Shown here one piece after another: positions 53,655 through 61,452 of a DNA stretch of 64,000 nucleotides. The DNA is from an uncultured Eubacteriales bacterium. Lineage in GTDB: Bacteria; Bacillota; Clostridia; Monoglobales; Monoglobaceae. The position numbers were made by a program, and so were the translations under genes. Position 1 is the stretch's first letter. Each line of letters starts with the position of its first letter. The DNA lies in the NCBI GenBank assembly GCA_958352815.1, contig CATWQA010000006.1:16455-80454 (forward strand). The letters run 5' to 3'. The notes under the pieces were generated by a model. The model saw only the letters and a program-made list of their open reading frames with translations, was not told the origin of the DNA and searched no databases.

Positions 53655-54941
53655 ATGGCGTCAATACACCAGATTATTATAAACGCATTAACCGACCTTT
53701 CGGTTTGTATAGTGTTTCCTGTGTTTTATGCAAGCGTGTTTTCAATGCGGTACACAAAACGTATGTACCTGCTTATCTTCCCTGCGGTAATGTTTCTTGT
53801 TATCATTCCGCTCACGTACCTGGCAAAATTTCCGCAGTTTCTGCAATTCTTTACCGGGCTTGGGTGCATGCTGGGCGGAGTGTTTATATTCAGCAATGAT
53901 AAGCCCCTCAAGAAAATATTGTATACGGTTATTCCATATGCCGTGAATATTGTTACTTCAATGATTTATCTGTTTCTCAGGACTTTATTTATGCCGGAAT
54001 ATGAAGTGGTTTTCGGAAACATTGATTATATCGACTTGGTGTTTTATACTATCGGGCTTATTCTGCCCCTGTTTCTGATCTCAAGGCTTGTGCAGAGGAA
54101 GAAGCCGAATATATCCGACCTGACAATAATATATGTCATAACCACTATACTTGTGCAGATGATAGCCATGACGTTTATTCTGTACGTATATACCATTAAT
54201 TTGGACAGGGTGGTCTTTATGACGGCGCTAATATCATATATGGTTATATCTCTGGCGCTTAATATTCTTGTTATAAGGTACATAGTTCATATAAGCCGAG
54301 AGAACAGCCGCCGTGAGCTGGTGGAAAATCAGTATGAGCTCCTTTGTGCTCAGTACGGTGAATTGCGGGGCAGCTATGTTGCCTATAAGAAGCTGCGTCA
54401 TGACTTAAAAGACCATGTTCGCATAATTGAGGGTCTTTCCCGCCGAGGCAAAACGGACGAGCTGACAGAATATACGGGCAGGCTTATTGAAAACTGGGAC
54501 ACCTTGTCCGCAAGAACCTTCTGCGATGTTCCTGCGGTGGACGTTGTCCTTGCGGATAAGTACAGCGTTGCTGCCGCCAAAAATATTAAGGCAGACTTCG
54601 TGGTGAGCGGCGTATCTGAGGTTGGGGCGGACAGCGTATATCTGTGCAGCATATTCTCCAATCTATTGAACAATGCCATCGAAGCAGCCGAGCAGTGCGG
54701 CGAATCTTCATATGTGGAGCTGCGCAGCGGCATAAGCATGGGCAACTTGGTTATAACCTGCCGCAACGGCATTCCTAAGACAAGACGAGAGAAAAAGGAT
54801 CCGGAGCTGCACGGCTACGGGCTGCATATTATATCCGAGCTGTCCAAGCTGTTGGGAGGCAGCTTTGCATACAGCAGCGATGAAGATACCTTTACGGCAA
54901 CGGTAATGCTCCCCGTAAGGGAAAAGGAGGAAGGTGCATAA
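53655..54941 (+). CDS. GHKL sensor histidine kinase, AgrC-like
   Basis: A 428-residue membrane kinase. About six N-terminal membrane segments (1-215) are followed by a dimerisation helix with KKLRHDLKDHVRIIEGL, where His is the likely phospho-site, and a GHKL ATPase domain (about 300-425): SNLLNNAIEAAEQCG is the N box and LHGYGLHIISELSKLLGG the G box. This is the layout of peptide-sensing AgrC-type kinases. GAAGGATG-type ribosome site precedes ATG 53655. It overlaps the response-regulator start by one base. Confidence 0.92.
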   Translation: MASIHQIIINALTDLSVCIVFPVFYASVFSMRYTKRMYLLIFPAVMFLVIIPLTYLAKFPQFLQFFTGLGCMLGGVFIFSNDKPLKKILYTVIPYAVNIVTSMIYLFLRTLFMPEYEVVFGNIDYIDLVFYTIGLILPLFLISRLVQRKKPNISDLTIIYVITTILVQMIAMTFILYVYTINLDRVVFMTALISYMVISLALNILVIRYIVHISRENSRRELVENQYELLCAQYGELRGSYVAYKKLRHDLKDHVRIIEGLSRRGKTDELTEYTGRLIENWDTLSARTFCDVPAVDVVLADKYSVAAAKNIKADFVVSGVSEVGADSVYLCSIFSNLLNNAIEAAEQCGESSYVELRSGISMGNLVITCRNGIPKTRREKKDPELHGYGLHIISELSKLLGGSFAYSSDEDTFTATVMLPVREKEEGA

Positions 54942-55630
54942 TGGTACGCATAGCGATAATTGACGATGATAAATGCTTTAGCAGTGAGCTTAAAGAGCAA
55001 ATTTTGAGAATAGACAACATCTTTGAGGTTTTCTGCTATGAAAATATAGAAGAATTTACTGCTGATGCACCAAAGTATAATATTGCTATTGTGGATATAA
55101 TCCTTGACAAGGACAGCGGTATAGACCTTGCGGAAAGGCTTGCCGCGGAATTTCCTCTGCTGAATATTATCTTTGTGTCCTCGGAGCGGGATTTTTTTCA
55201 GGACGTGTACAGAGTGAGCCATTCGTATTTTATGGTAAAGCCTGTGTCGGACAGCGAGCTGAAACAGGCGATCAAACTGTGCTGTGAAAACCTGAATAAG
55301 AAAATGCTCTCTTTAAAGCAGCAGGGCAAAACCCAATCAATAGACCTTAATAATGTGGCATATTTTGAGGGTATCCTGAAAAAGACTATGGTTCATTATA
55401 CGGATAACACCAACGAATTGTTTAATATACAGTTGAGGGAAATAGAAAAAAGACTGTGCAACACTAATTTTATCCGCACCCACCAAAGCTATATAGTGAA
55501 TATGCAGCATGTGCTCCATGCCTCGCGAAAAGCCCTTTCAACAAAGCACGGGGACGTCCCCATAAGCCGTAAATATTCAGCCTCCGTCACGGAAGCTATA
55601 GGCAGATATTTCAGCGGCAATATTGTTTAA
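54941..55630 (+). CDS. LytTR response regulator, AgrA-like
   Basis: A 229-residue regulator. The receiver domain (1-125) has IIDDDKCFSSEL (acidic pair), YNIAIVDIILDKDSG (phospho-Asp) and FMVKPVSD (Lys). A LytTR DNA-binding domain (about 130-229) follows, with TNFIRTHQSYIVNMQHVLHA. It overlaps the kinase stop codon. No AgrB or AgrD is next to it. Targets are unknown; neighbouring surface-protein genes are candidates. Confidence 0.93.
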   Translation: MVRIAIIDDDKCFSSELKEQILRIDNIFEVFCYENIEEFTADAPKYNIAIVDIILDKDSGIDLAERLAAEFPLLNIIFVSSERDFFQDVYRVSHSYFMVKPVSDSELKQAIKLCCENLNKKMLSLKQQGKTQSIDLNNVAYFEGILKKTMVHYTDNTNELFNIQLREIEKRLCNTNFIRTHQSYIVNMQHVLHASRKALSTKHGDVPISRKYSASVTEAIGRYFSGNIV

Positions 55631-55768
55631 GCAAGGGCGCATTTTTCGCCTTTGCAAAAGGCGGATTGCAAGCACGGTAGGGCACCGCAGGTGCCACGTG
55701 AGGTGCGCAGGCGCGGGTAAGCCGATAAGTATTCCACATAATTAATATAATTACATTGGTGTGCCTGT

Positions 55769-55816
55769 CGCCCGCCCTGTTGCGCTCGCCCGACCTCCCC
55801 GAGCGCAGGGCAGGCG
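55769..55816. repeat. GC-rich dispersed repeat
   Basis: CGCCCGCCCTGTTGCGCTCG...CCCCGAGCGCAGGGCAGGCG, a palindromic element close to 63925-63970 and to the in-gene copies at 81-124 and 2005-2048. The rest of the 55631-55847 gap holds further short hairpins. Confidence 0.7.
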
Positions 55817-55847
55817 ATCATAAGATAACGCCTTTATCAAAATTTGC

Positions 55848-57119
55848 CTAAATTTTATCTGTTTCAATCCGTATATCTGCCCCCAGAGCGCGGAGCTTTT
55901 CGCAAAATCTTTCATAGCCCCGCTGAATATGCTCTATATCATGTATAACAGAGGTTCCGTTTGCCTTGAGCGCCGCCGCCGTCAGCGCAGCGCCCGCACG
56001 CAGGTCGGTTGCTTTGACCTGGGCGCCGCTGAGCCGTTTTACGCCCTCGGTAAACGCCACGTTCCCCTCGGTCTTAATCTCGGCTCCCATGCGGCGCAGC
56101 TCGGGAATATGGGTAAACCTGTTTTCAAAAACTGTCTCCACCACCATTCCGTTGCCCTCGCAGGTTGAGAGCAGAGCCATGGTCTGTGCCTGTAGGTCTG
56201 TGGGGAAGCCGGGGTAAGGCAGAGTCTTTATGTCAACCGCCTTCGGTTTTGCGCAGGGGCTTAGGTCAATGCAGCCCTCGCCGCAATCGGTTTCAAACCC
56301 CATTTCAGCAAGCTTGGCAATAAGGGGCTTTAGGTGCTCCGATTCAACGTTTTCGCACCTAATAGGCGCTCCCAGCCCTGCTGCGCATATGAGAAATGTC
56401 CCCGCCTCAATTCTGTCCGGGATTACTCTGTGAGCGTTGCCGTGAAGCCTCGGCACGCCTTTTATTTTTATAGTATCTGTGGCGGCTCCGGAGATAATGC
56501 CGCCCATTCCCGTAAGAAAGTCCGCCAGGTCTGAAATTTCAGGCTCGTTGGCGGCGTTTTCGATAATAGTCTCCCCCTCCGCCAGGCACGCCGCCATCAT
56601 AAGATTTTCCGTGGCGCCCACGCTGGGAAAGTCCAGATATATTTTTGTTCCCGAAAGTCCCTTTGGAGCGGAAGCCTCCACAAATCCGTGCCCCTGCCTG
56701 ATTTTTGCCCCCATTGCCGATAAGCCTTTAAGATGCAGGTCGATAGGCCGCGCCCCTATTTTGCAGCCGCCGGGCAGGGGTATTCTGACCCTGCCGAACC
56801 GTGCCAGGCAGGGCGCCATAACAAGCACCGAGGCTCTGAGCCTGGAAAACAACGGATAATCGTTGTATTTTGGTCTTGATTTAAGATCTGCCGAAATATG
56901 GATAAGGTTTTTATCGTCTCTGTATACTTCACAGCCCATTGCCCTGATAATCTCGCTCATTGCCGCCGTGTCCGACAGAATAGGTACGTTGCGGAGCACA
57001 GACTCTTCCGAGGAGAGCAGCGCCGCCGCCATAATGGGTAAGGATGAGTTTTTCGACCCGCTTATCGTAACTCTGCCTCCGAAGTCCTTGCACGGGCCGT
57101 TTATGATATATTGTGCCAT
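55848..57119 (-). CDS. murA: UDP-N-acetylglucosamine 1-carboxyvinyltransferase
   Basis: Catalyses the first committed step of peptidoglycan synthesis, adding enolpyruvate from PEP to UDP-GlcNAc. The 423-residue product has the standard length. SGSKNSSLPIMAA has the catalytic Lys, and LPGGCKIGARPIDLH the active-site Cys that fosfomycin targets. I start at ATG 57119 (MAQYIINGPC) after AGAAAGG; the in-frame ATG at 57182 gives a non-family extension. Encoded downstream of the small secreted peptide gene on the same strand. Confidence 0.96.
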   Translation of the reverse strand: MAQYIINGPCKDFGGRVTISGSKNSSLPIMAAALLSSEESVLRNVPILSDTAAMSEIIRAMGCEVYRDDKNLIHISADLKSRPKYNDYPLFSRLRASVLVMAPCLARFGRVRIPLPGGCKIGARPIDLHLKGLSAMGAKIRQGHGFVEASAPKGLSGTKIYLDFPSVGATENLMMAACLAEGETIIENAANEPEISDLADFLTGMGGIISGAATDTIKIKGVPRLHGNAHRVIPDRIEAGTFLICAAGLGAPIRCENVESEHLKPLIAKLAEMGFETDCGEGCIDLSPCAKPKAVDIKTLPYPGFPTDLQAQTMALLSTCEGNGMVVETVFENRFTHIPELRRMGAEIKTEGNVAFTEGVKRLSGAQVKATDLRAGAALTAAALKANGTSVIHDIEHIQRGYERFCEKLRALGADIRIETDKI

Positions 57120-57199
57120 AGAGCAACCTTTCTGCCCACGGATTAAGATTTTATGCTCCCTAACCCATGTGTGGGCAGACATAGGCTGAAATGGTTGTT

Positions 57200-57328
57200 T
57201 TATCCTGCGATATTTGAGGTGAGGTCTGTATATTCGGTGACGGTAAGCGCCAAAATAGGCACATAGGTTTTAGCCGTCAGAACAAAAACAGACGCAGCTA
57301 ACAATACGCAGATAAAAAATTTTTTCAT
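57200..57328 (-). CDS. 42-residue secreted peptide
   Basis: A short frame with a strong CGGAGG site before ATG 57328. The product starts with a signal-like segment, MKKFFICVLLAASVFVLTAK, followed by a 22-residue tail, TYVPILALTVTEYTDLTSNI plus AG. It lies 81 bp upstream of murA. No family is recognised. It might be a signalling peptide, a small membrane protein or a leader; the nearby AgrC-like kinase makes the first idea worth testing. Confidence 0.6.
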   Translation of the reverse strand: MKKFFICVLLAASVFVLTAKTYVPILALTVTEYTDLTSNIAG

Positions 57329-57444
57329 ATAATTTATCCTCCGTAATTTTAAAAGCGCTGCATTTTTATTGTGACCCGCCTCGGGATTTTTATAACATGA
57401 ACTTTTATGAAAAATTTCAAAACCGAACCGCCAATAATCTGCAA

Positions 57445-57500
57445 AGTCGCAAGACCTTTTGGGATAAGGAGGAACGACGCAGCGAGTGATAGATTTTTGT
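57445..57500. repeat. Fragment of the hairpin-linker repeat
   Basis: CCTTTTGGGATAAGGAGGAA then CGACGCAGCGAGTGATAGAT matches the linker modules at 58905-58935 and 23055-23085. The open frame at 57407-57619 contains this repeat and is not counted as a gene. Confidence 0.65.
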
Positions 57501-57520
57501 CTTTTTTTCTGTCCGTCTTA

Positions 57521-57549
57521 TTGACATTGATTTGGGTTACGGCTATAAT
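57521..57549 (+). promoter_or_regulatory. Promoter of the PemK-like gene
   Basis: Perfect consensus: TTGACA, 17-nt spacer, TATAAT; translation starts 134 nt downstream. Confidence 0.8.
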
Positions 57550-57682
57550 GTGTTTGGGTACATTTGTTTTGGCAGGAGCGGTCAAATATATTGACAGCGA
57601 AAAACTACAATATGTTTGAATTTGTGGAAGTTATACTGCCGGAAGTTGAATTCCTTGTAAGAAGTATAGGTAGGAGAGTAAA

Positions 57683-58432
57683 ATGAATCAAATACATCCA
57701 AGAGATAAGACTATATCGGAAATAGAACAACATAAAAAAATAGCTTTATCAAAAATTGAAGCTTTAATCGACAATTACATTTCGAATGACAAAAATAAGG
57801 CGGATAAATTTAACTATTGGCTTGAGGATTATGCAAAATTTCTTGAGTATGAAAATAAATTTAATCCCAAGTCTCTTCGTAAATACAAACGCGGAGAAAT
57901 AATAAAAGCTCATTTGGGATATAACATCGGCAGTGAAGAAGGTGGTTTGCATTACTGTGTAGTAATTGATAAAAATAATCACTTATCTTCACCAGTTATC
58001 ACTGTAATACCATTGACCTCTTTGAAACCCTCAAGAGATGTCTCAAAGCTTAGGAACGGTGAACTTTACATAGGAAATGAGCTATATGAAAATGTACAAA
58101 ATAAAATAAATCTTTTGATGCTTGAAACACAAAAAAAGTTCTCGGGAATCGAACAAATATCTTATAATAAGGAAAATATTAAAGAATTAAGAAATAATAT
58201 AAATGATGCTTCAGACTCAGTGAAAAGATTAGATATAATAGATCGTTTGAGTAAAGAGGCTGCCAAAATGAAAAGCGGTAGTATTGCACTGGTGGGTCAG
58301 ATAAAAACAATCAGTAAAATTCGAATATATGATCCCAAGACAAACGATGATGTGCTGAGTAAAATAAAACTCTCCTCAGAAACGTTGGATAAGATTGATG
58401 ATGAAATAAAAAATTTATTTCTTAAAAATTAA
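57683..58432 (+). CDS. PemK/MazF-like toxin with N-terminal helical extension
   Basis: A 249-residue protein. Residues 1-65 are helical (SEIEQHKKIALSKIEALIDN). The MazF-type barrel starts at about 68 with KYKRGEIIKAHLGYNIGSEE and HYCVVIDKNNHLSSPVITVI, and resumes at about 195 with SGSIALVGQIKTISKIRIYD. Between them lies a helical insertion of about 80 residues. MazF proteins cut mRNA. No protein antitoxin gene is adjacent; a consensus promoter lies just upstream and a small tandem-repeat RNA gene just downstream. The gene is AT-rich compared with its neighbours, suggesting transfer. AGGAGAG precedes ATG 57683. Confidence 0.85.
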   Translation: MNQIHPRDKTISEIEQHKKIALSKIEALIDNYISNDKNKADKFNYWLEDYAKFLEYENKFNPKSLRKYKRGEIIKAHLGYNIGSEEGGLHYCVVIDKNNHLSSPVITVIPLTSLKPSRDVSKLRNGELYIGNELYENVQNKINLLMLETQKKFSGIEQISYNKENIKELRNNINDASDSVKRLDIIDRLSKEAAKMKSGSIALVGQIKTISKIRIYDPKTNDDVLSKIKLSSETLDKIDDEIKNLFLKN

Positions 58433-58451
58433 AATAATGATGGATTTTTTC

Positions 58452-58480
58452 TTGACATTTGCATACAATAGGTGTATAAT
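58452..58480 (+). promoter_or_regulatory. Promoter of the small RNA
   Basis: Perfect consensus: TTGACA, 17-nt spacer, TATAAT, only 20 nt after the toxin stop codon. Confidence 0.88.
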
Positions 58481-58486
58481 GAATAC

Positions 58487-58578
58487 AGAACAAAGCTCCT
58501 AGCGAGCAGCATTGAAGACGTAGCTCTATGCGAGCAGTATTCATTCAAATGCACCCTGATTTTCGGGGTGCATTTTGT
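58487..58578 (+). ncRNA. Small RNA with two 28-nt tandem repeats, candidate RNA antitoxin
   Basis: A strong promoter and a strong terminator (ATGCACCC/GGGTGCAT plus TTTT, 58547-58576) bracket about 90 nt with no open frame. Two repeats of period 28 (58494-58521 and 58522-58549) each start AGCTC and form the hairpin GCTC-5 nt-GAGC followed by an AGxATT segment. TGAATAC and GTATTCA could close both repeats, although the first lies at the edge of the transcript. The layout recalls repeat RNAs of type III toxin-antitoxin systems, but here the RNA follows the toxin gene. Confidence 0.65.
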
Positions 58579-58659
58579 TATGCATAAATAAATGTTGCAG
58601 CGCCAAGGGGAGTAGTAATTACATATTTATAAAATGAATGTCACTAAGAAAGTTGAAGC

Positions 58660-58983
58660 AAAGTGGATTCTATAAAAATAGGGCTCCCGAAAAATCGAAG
58701 ATTTTTTGGGAAAGAGGAGCGGCAGCCTGACAAGCGTAGCCGTGTTTTGTGCAAACAAAACGCGGCGAACCAATAGGCTTTAAAATAAAAAAGCGCCGTA
58801 GGCGCACACTCGTGAAAAATCATGAGATTTTTCACGAAAAAGGAGAATCAAAGCGAACTTTGCGAGTGAAAAAAGGGCTCCCGAAAAGTCGAAGACTTTT
58901 TGGGAAAAGGAGGAACGACGCAGCGGGTGACTGATTTTTGTGCAAACAAAAATCGGAACAGAGCAAAGTCTGTTCCGACGTCG
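58660..58983. repeat. Composite hairpin repeat 3' of tRNA-Ser (GGA)
   Basis: The same module chain as 8350-8660: CCCGAAAAATC/GATTTTTTGGG, GTGTTTTG/CAAAACGC, TCGTGAAAAATC/GATTTTTCACGA and CCCGAAAAGTC/GACTTTTTGGG. It ends with GGAGGAACGACGCAGCGG plus two stems homologous to those in the 280-bp repeat. Confidence 0.85.
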
Positions 58984-59075
58984 TGGAGGAGAGGAAGGGA
59001 TTTGAACCCTCGGTACGCTATTAACGTACACAGCATTTCCAATGCTGCGCCTTAAGCCAGCTCGACCACCTCTCC
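58984..59075 (-). tRNA. tRNA-Ser (GGA) with U73
   Basis: A 92-nt class II tRNA: acceptor GGAGAGG/CCTCTCC and encoded CCA at 58984-58986. The anticodon stem CAGCA/TGCTG closes the loop TTGGAAA, giving anticodon GGA. The discriminator base reads U, whereas both other tRNA-Ser genes here have the usual G. Confidence 0.93.
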
Positions 59076-59163
59076 GTGCTCAAAATTGCTGACAACAAAT
59101 AGTATTATACCACAATTTTTTAAAAATGCAAGACTTTTTTCTAAAATTTTTTATTTTTCCAAT

Positions 59164-59487
59164 TTATTTCTGCCTGCACTTTAAAAACAAGATGTAATCT
59201 ATAACCGATTTATAATTGCTCTCGTCCAGTCCGTTAAGAGCTGTCAGTATGTCTGTGTATTTTTCAATATTATCATATCTGGGTACGTCTGAATACCCCA
59301 AAAGATAATCTGTGCTCACCTTAAAATGCTCCGCCAGAGCCTTTAGGGAACTTTCGTTTTTGGGAAAGTGCTTGCCCAGCTCATAAGAGCTTACCATGTT
59401 CGGAGAAACATAAAGGATTTTTGCTATATCTTTTTGCTTTTCATCTCTATCCTCTCGTAGATTTTTTAACCGTTCCCCAAATTTCAT
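59164..59487 (-). CDS. XRE-family transcriptional regulator
   Basis: A 107-residue repressor-like protein: helix-turn-helix at 1-65 (FGERLKNLREDRDEKQKDIA, SPNMVSSYELGKHFP) and a C-terminal helix pair ending YKSVIDYILFLKCRQK. ATG 59487 is preceded by GAGGTG. It is divergent from the stalk-domain gene at 59635, and two 12-bp direct repeats lie in the shared promoter region, so it likely represses that gene and itself. Confidence 0.9.
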   Translation of the reverse strand: MKFGERLKNLREDRDEKQKDIAKILYVSPNMVSSYELGKHFPKNESSLKALAEHFKVSTDYLLGYSDVPRYDNIEKYTDILTALNGLDESNYKSVIDYILFLKCRQK

Positions 59488-59513
59488 ATTTATCACCTCA
59501 ATAGTATTCTAAT

Positions 59514-59525
59514 GTAAAATGAGAT
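59514..59525. promoter_or_regulatory. Direct repeat operator 1
   Basis: GTAAAATGAGAT; matches 59574-59585 in 11 of 12 positions. It lies just upstream of the XRE gene start. Confidence 0.55.
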
Positions 59526-59562
59526 ATTTTACTCAAAATTCACAAAAAACGTGATTTTAAGC

Positions 59563-59591
59563 TTGACAATCTTGTAAAACGAGATTATAAT
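59563..59591 (+). promoter_or_regulatory. Promoter of the stalk-domain operon, with operator in the spacer
   Basis: TTGACA, 17-nt spacer, TATAAT. The spacer contains GTAAAACGAGAT at 59574-59585, so bound repressor would block RNA polymerase directly. Confidence 0.85.
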
Positions 59592-59634
59592 TAAATTAAT
59601 CTTAAAAAATAAGAAATTTAAGGAGGTAACAGCT

Positions 59635-60321
59635 ATGTTTAATGACAAAATCAAGGGAACCGTTGCGGGAATATTAATCGGCACGGTTGTGACAGCGGGA
59701 GGAGCTATTGCCAAAAGCTCCTTTGAGACAATCCAGGTGGAGTATGACAATATTAAGGTGTATAAGGACAATGTTCTGTGCGAGCTAAAGGACGCCAACG
59801 GCACGGTAATCGAGCCCTTTATCTATAACGGCACAACCTATATGCCCGTAAGAGGAACCGCCAACATTGCCGGAATGGACGTAACCTGGGAGGGCAGCAC
59901 AAAGAGCGTATATCTTTGGGATAATATGGTTCCGAATGGCACATACCTTATGGAGGTCTGCCCGCCCTATGAAACGAGTGGGAGTGTATATGAATTTTAC
60001 TCATCAGAAGGCGAAAGCTTTGAGATGGCAGGAGAAAAGTATAGTAATGGTATTAAATTGTGGAATGAAAGCACAGCGTTGTTTAATTTAAACAGCAAGT
60101 ATTCAGCTATTGAATGCGTCGTGGGTCATGAAAGAGACAGTGATAGAGAACAGTCGGTATCCTTCATAGTAGATGGAAAGACAGTAAAAGAAATTAATTT
60201 GGAAGCAGAATGTTTACCGAAAACTGTTTCAATACCTGTAAATTACGGATTACAGCTAAAGATAGTTACTTCAAATAGTAATCGTTCTTATGTAGGCATT
60301 GGCAATATCACCGTAAGATAA
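59635..60321 (+). CDS. Secreted stalk-domain protein with NPCBM-like C-terminus
   Basis: A 228-residue protein with a signal or membrane-anchor segment (GTVAGILIGTVVTAGGAIA, residues 8-26), one copper-amine-oxidase-like stalk half (about 38-100; GTTYMPVRGTANIAGMDVTW) and a C-terminal beta domain (about 100-228). The end, AIECVVGHERDSDREQSVSF and GLQLKIVTSN, resembles NPCBM-type carbohydrate-binding domains. AGGAGG precedes ATG 59635. Apparently controlled by the divergent XRE regulator. This arrangement recurs in clostridial genomes; function unknown. Confidence 0.85.
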   Translation: MFNDKIKGTVAGILIGTVVTAGGAIAKSSFETIQVEYDNIKVYKDNVLCELKDANGTVIEPFIYNGTTYMPVRGTANIAGMDVTWEGSTKSVYLWDNMVPNGTYLMEVCPPYETSGSVYEFYSSEGESFEMAGEKYSNGIKLWNESTALFNLNSKYSAIECVVGHERDSDREQSVSFIVDGKTVKEINLEAECLPKTVSIPVNYGLQLKIVTSNSNRSYVGIGNITVR

Positions 60322-60362
60322 GAAAGAGAAAAAGTATTAAGCCAATTTATTTGTTCAAGTTA

Positions 60363-60391
60363 TGCGGTATGCGCCAAGGTGCATACCGCGT
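60363..60391. other. Hairpin between stalk-domain and SH3b genes
   Basis: GCGGTATGC and GCATACCGC form a perfect 9-bp stem without a T run. It could be an attenuator or an mRNA processing site. Confidence 0.45.
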
Positions 60392-60435
60392 AGCATATTA
60401 AATACAAGAAAATAATATGGAAGGGAGAGGATAAC

Positions 60436-61452
60436 ATGAGAAAGCTACAGTGTATTATAGTTGCAATATGTTTGTGTTTTGCGCTCACGTCATGCAGCAG
60501 AGGCATAGTCGGCAAGGCGGTGGAGCAGAGCAAGCTGTCTATGGCGAACAAGGATTATGAGGCGGCGCTCAACTATTTAGAGCTTGCAAAGAGCGAGGGA
60601 AGGTCAAACGCCGAAGTGGATACGATGATAGCTATAATAGACAATTATTTAAAGGCGCAAAATGAGTTTGAGGCGGCTAATATTGACGGTGCAAATGCTG
60701 CTATAAACGCTATTCCGCAAGATTACAGCCGGTATGGCATAGCAAGCGACATTGAGGAGCTTAAAGCCGCAATAAGCAAAAAGCAAGCGGTTATGTCCGA
60801 TATTGATATGCAGATTATGGGCACCAAGAAGCTTCTTTCGGCGGGCGACTATACAAGCGTTGAAATAAATATTACGGAATTATATTCAAAAGATCTGACA
60901 GAATATCAGAAAATACAGGTGGGCGAGTTGGAGACAACCGTTAAATCCGCCAAGTCAAAGATAAGCGAGGCGGAGAACAAGGAGCCTCAGGTCGTGTATG
61001 TTCAGCAAAATCCGCCTACGTCGTCAAACACCAATGTTGTTGCTACATACTATGTGGTTAATTGCAAGCAGAGTATTACATTGAGAACCTACCCCTCTAC
61101 GTCCGCTTCGGAAATAACACAAATCCCTTTGGGACAAGCCGTAGGATACATAGAAAATGCGGGGAACGGTTTTTATAAAATTAATTATGACGGCAGAGTG
61201 GGATATTCTCTTGCAGCATATCTTTCAAGTACAAAAAGCAGTTCATCGACTACAACACGATCGGCGCAGGTTGTGAACGCAAAGGAGTTTATTACATTAA
61301 GGAGCAGTCCGTCCACATCTGCCTCTGAGATTACCAAAATTCCTGCCGGGGCGTACGTAACCTATTTAGGGCATTCCGAAAACGGTTTTTACTATATTGA
61401 ATACAGCGGTTTGCGCGGATACGGATTGCAGTCATACCTTCAGTTAAGATGA
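60436..61452 (+). CDS. Lipoprotein with two SH3b domains
   Basis: A 338-residue lipoprotein: signal peptide with LTSC lipobox (Cys about 21), a helical region (about 30-185) with TPR-like periodicity (KDYEAALNYLELAKSEGRSN), then two bacterial SH3 domains (about 203-255 and 276-337; ITLRTYPSTSASEITQIPLG and ITLRSSPSTSASEITKIPAG). SH3b domains bind peptidoglycan peptides. AGGGAGAGG precedes ATG 60436. It overlaps the carboxypeptidase gene by four bases. Confidence 0.9.
   Translation: MRKLQCIIVAICLCFALTSCSRGIVGKAVEQSKLSMANKDYEAALNYLELAKSEGRSNAEVDTMIAIIDNYLKAQNEFEAANIDGANAAINAIPQDYSRYGIASDIEELKAAISKKQAVMSDIDMQIMGTKKLLSAGDYTSVEINITELYSKDLTEYQKIQVGELETTVKSAKSKISEAENKEPQVVYVQQNPPTSSNTNVVATYYVVNCKQSITLRTYPSTSASEITQIPLGQAVGYIENAGNGFYKINYDGRVGYSLAAYLSSTKSSSSTTTRSAQVVNAKEFITLRSSPSTSASEITKIPAGAYVTYLGHSENGFYYIEYSGLRGYGLQSYLQLR

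Noticed and set aside
57407..57619. 70-codon frame with a membrane-like C-terminus
   Set aside because: First half is translated repeat DNA and a consensus promoter for the next gene lies inside it.
58494..58549. CRISPR array
   Set aside because: Only two abutting 28-nt imperfect repeats without spacers and no cas genes in the window.
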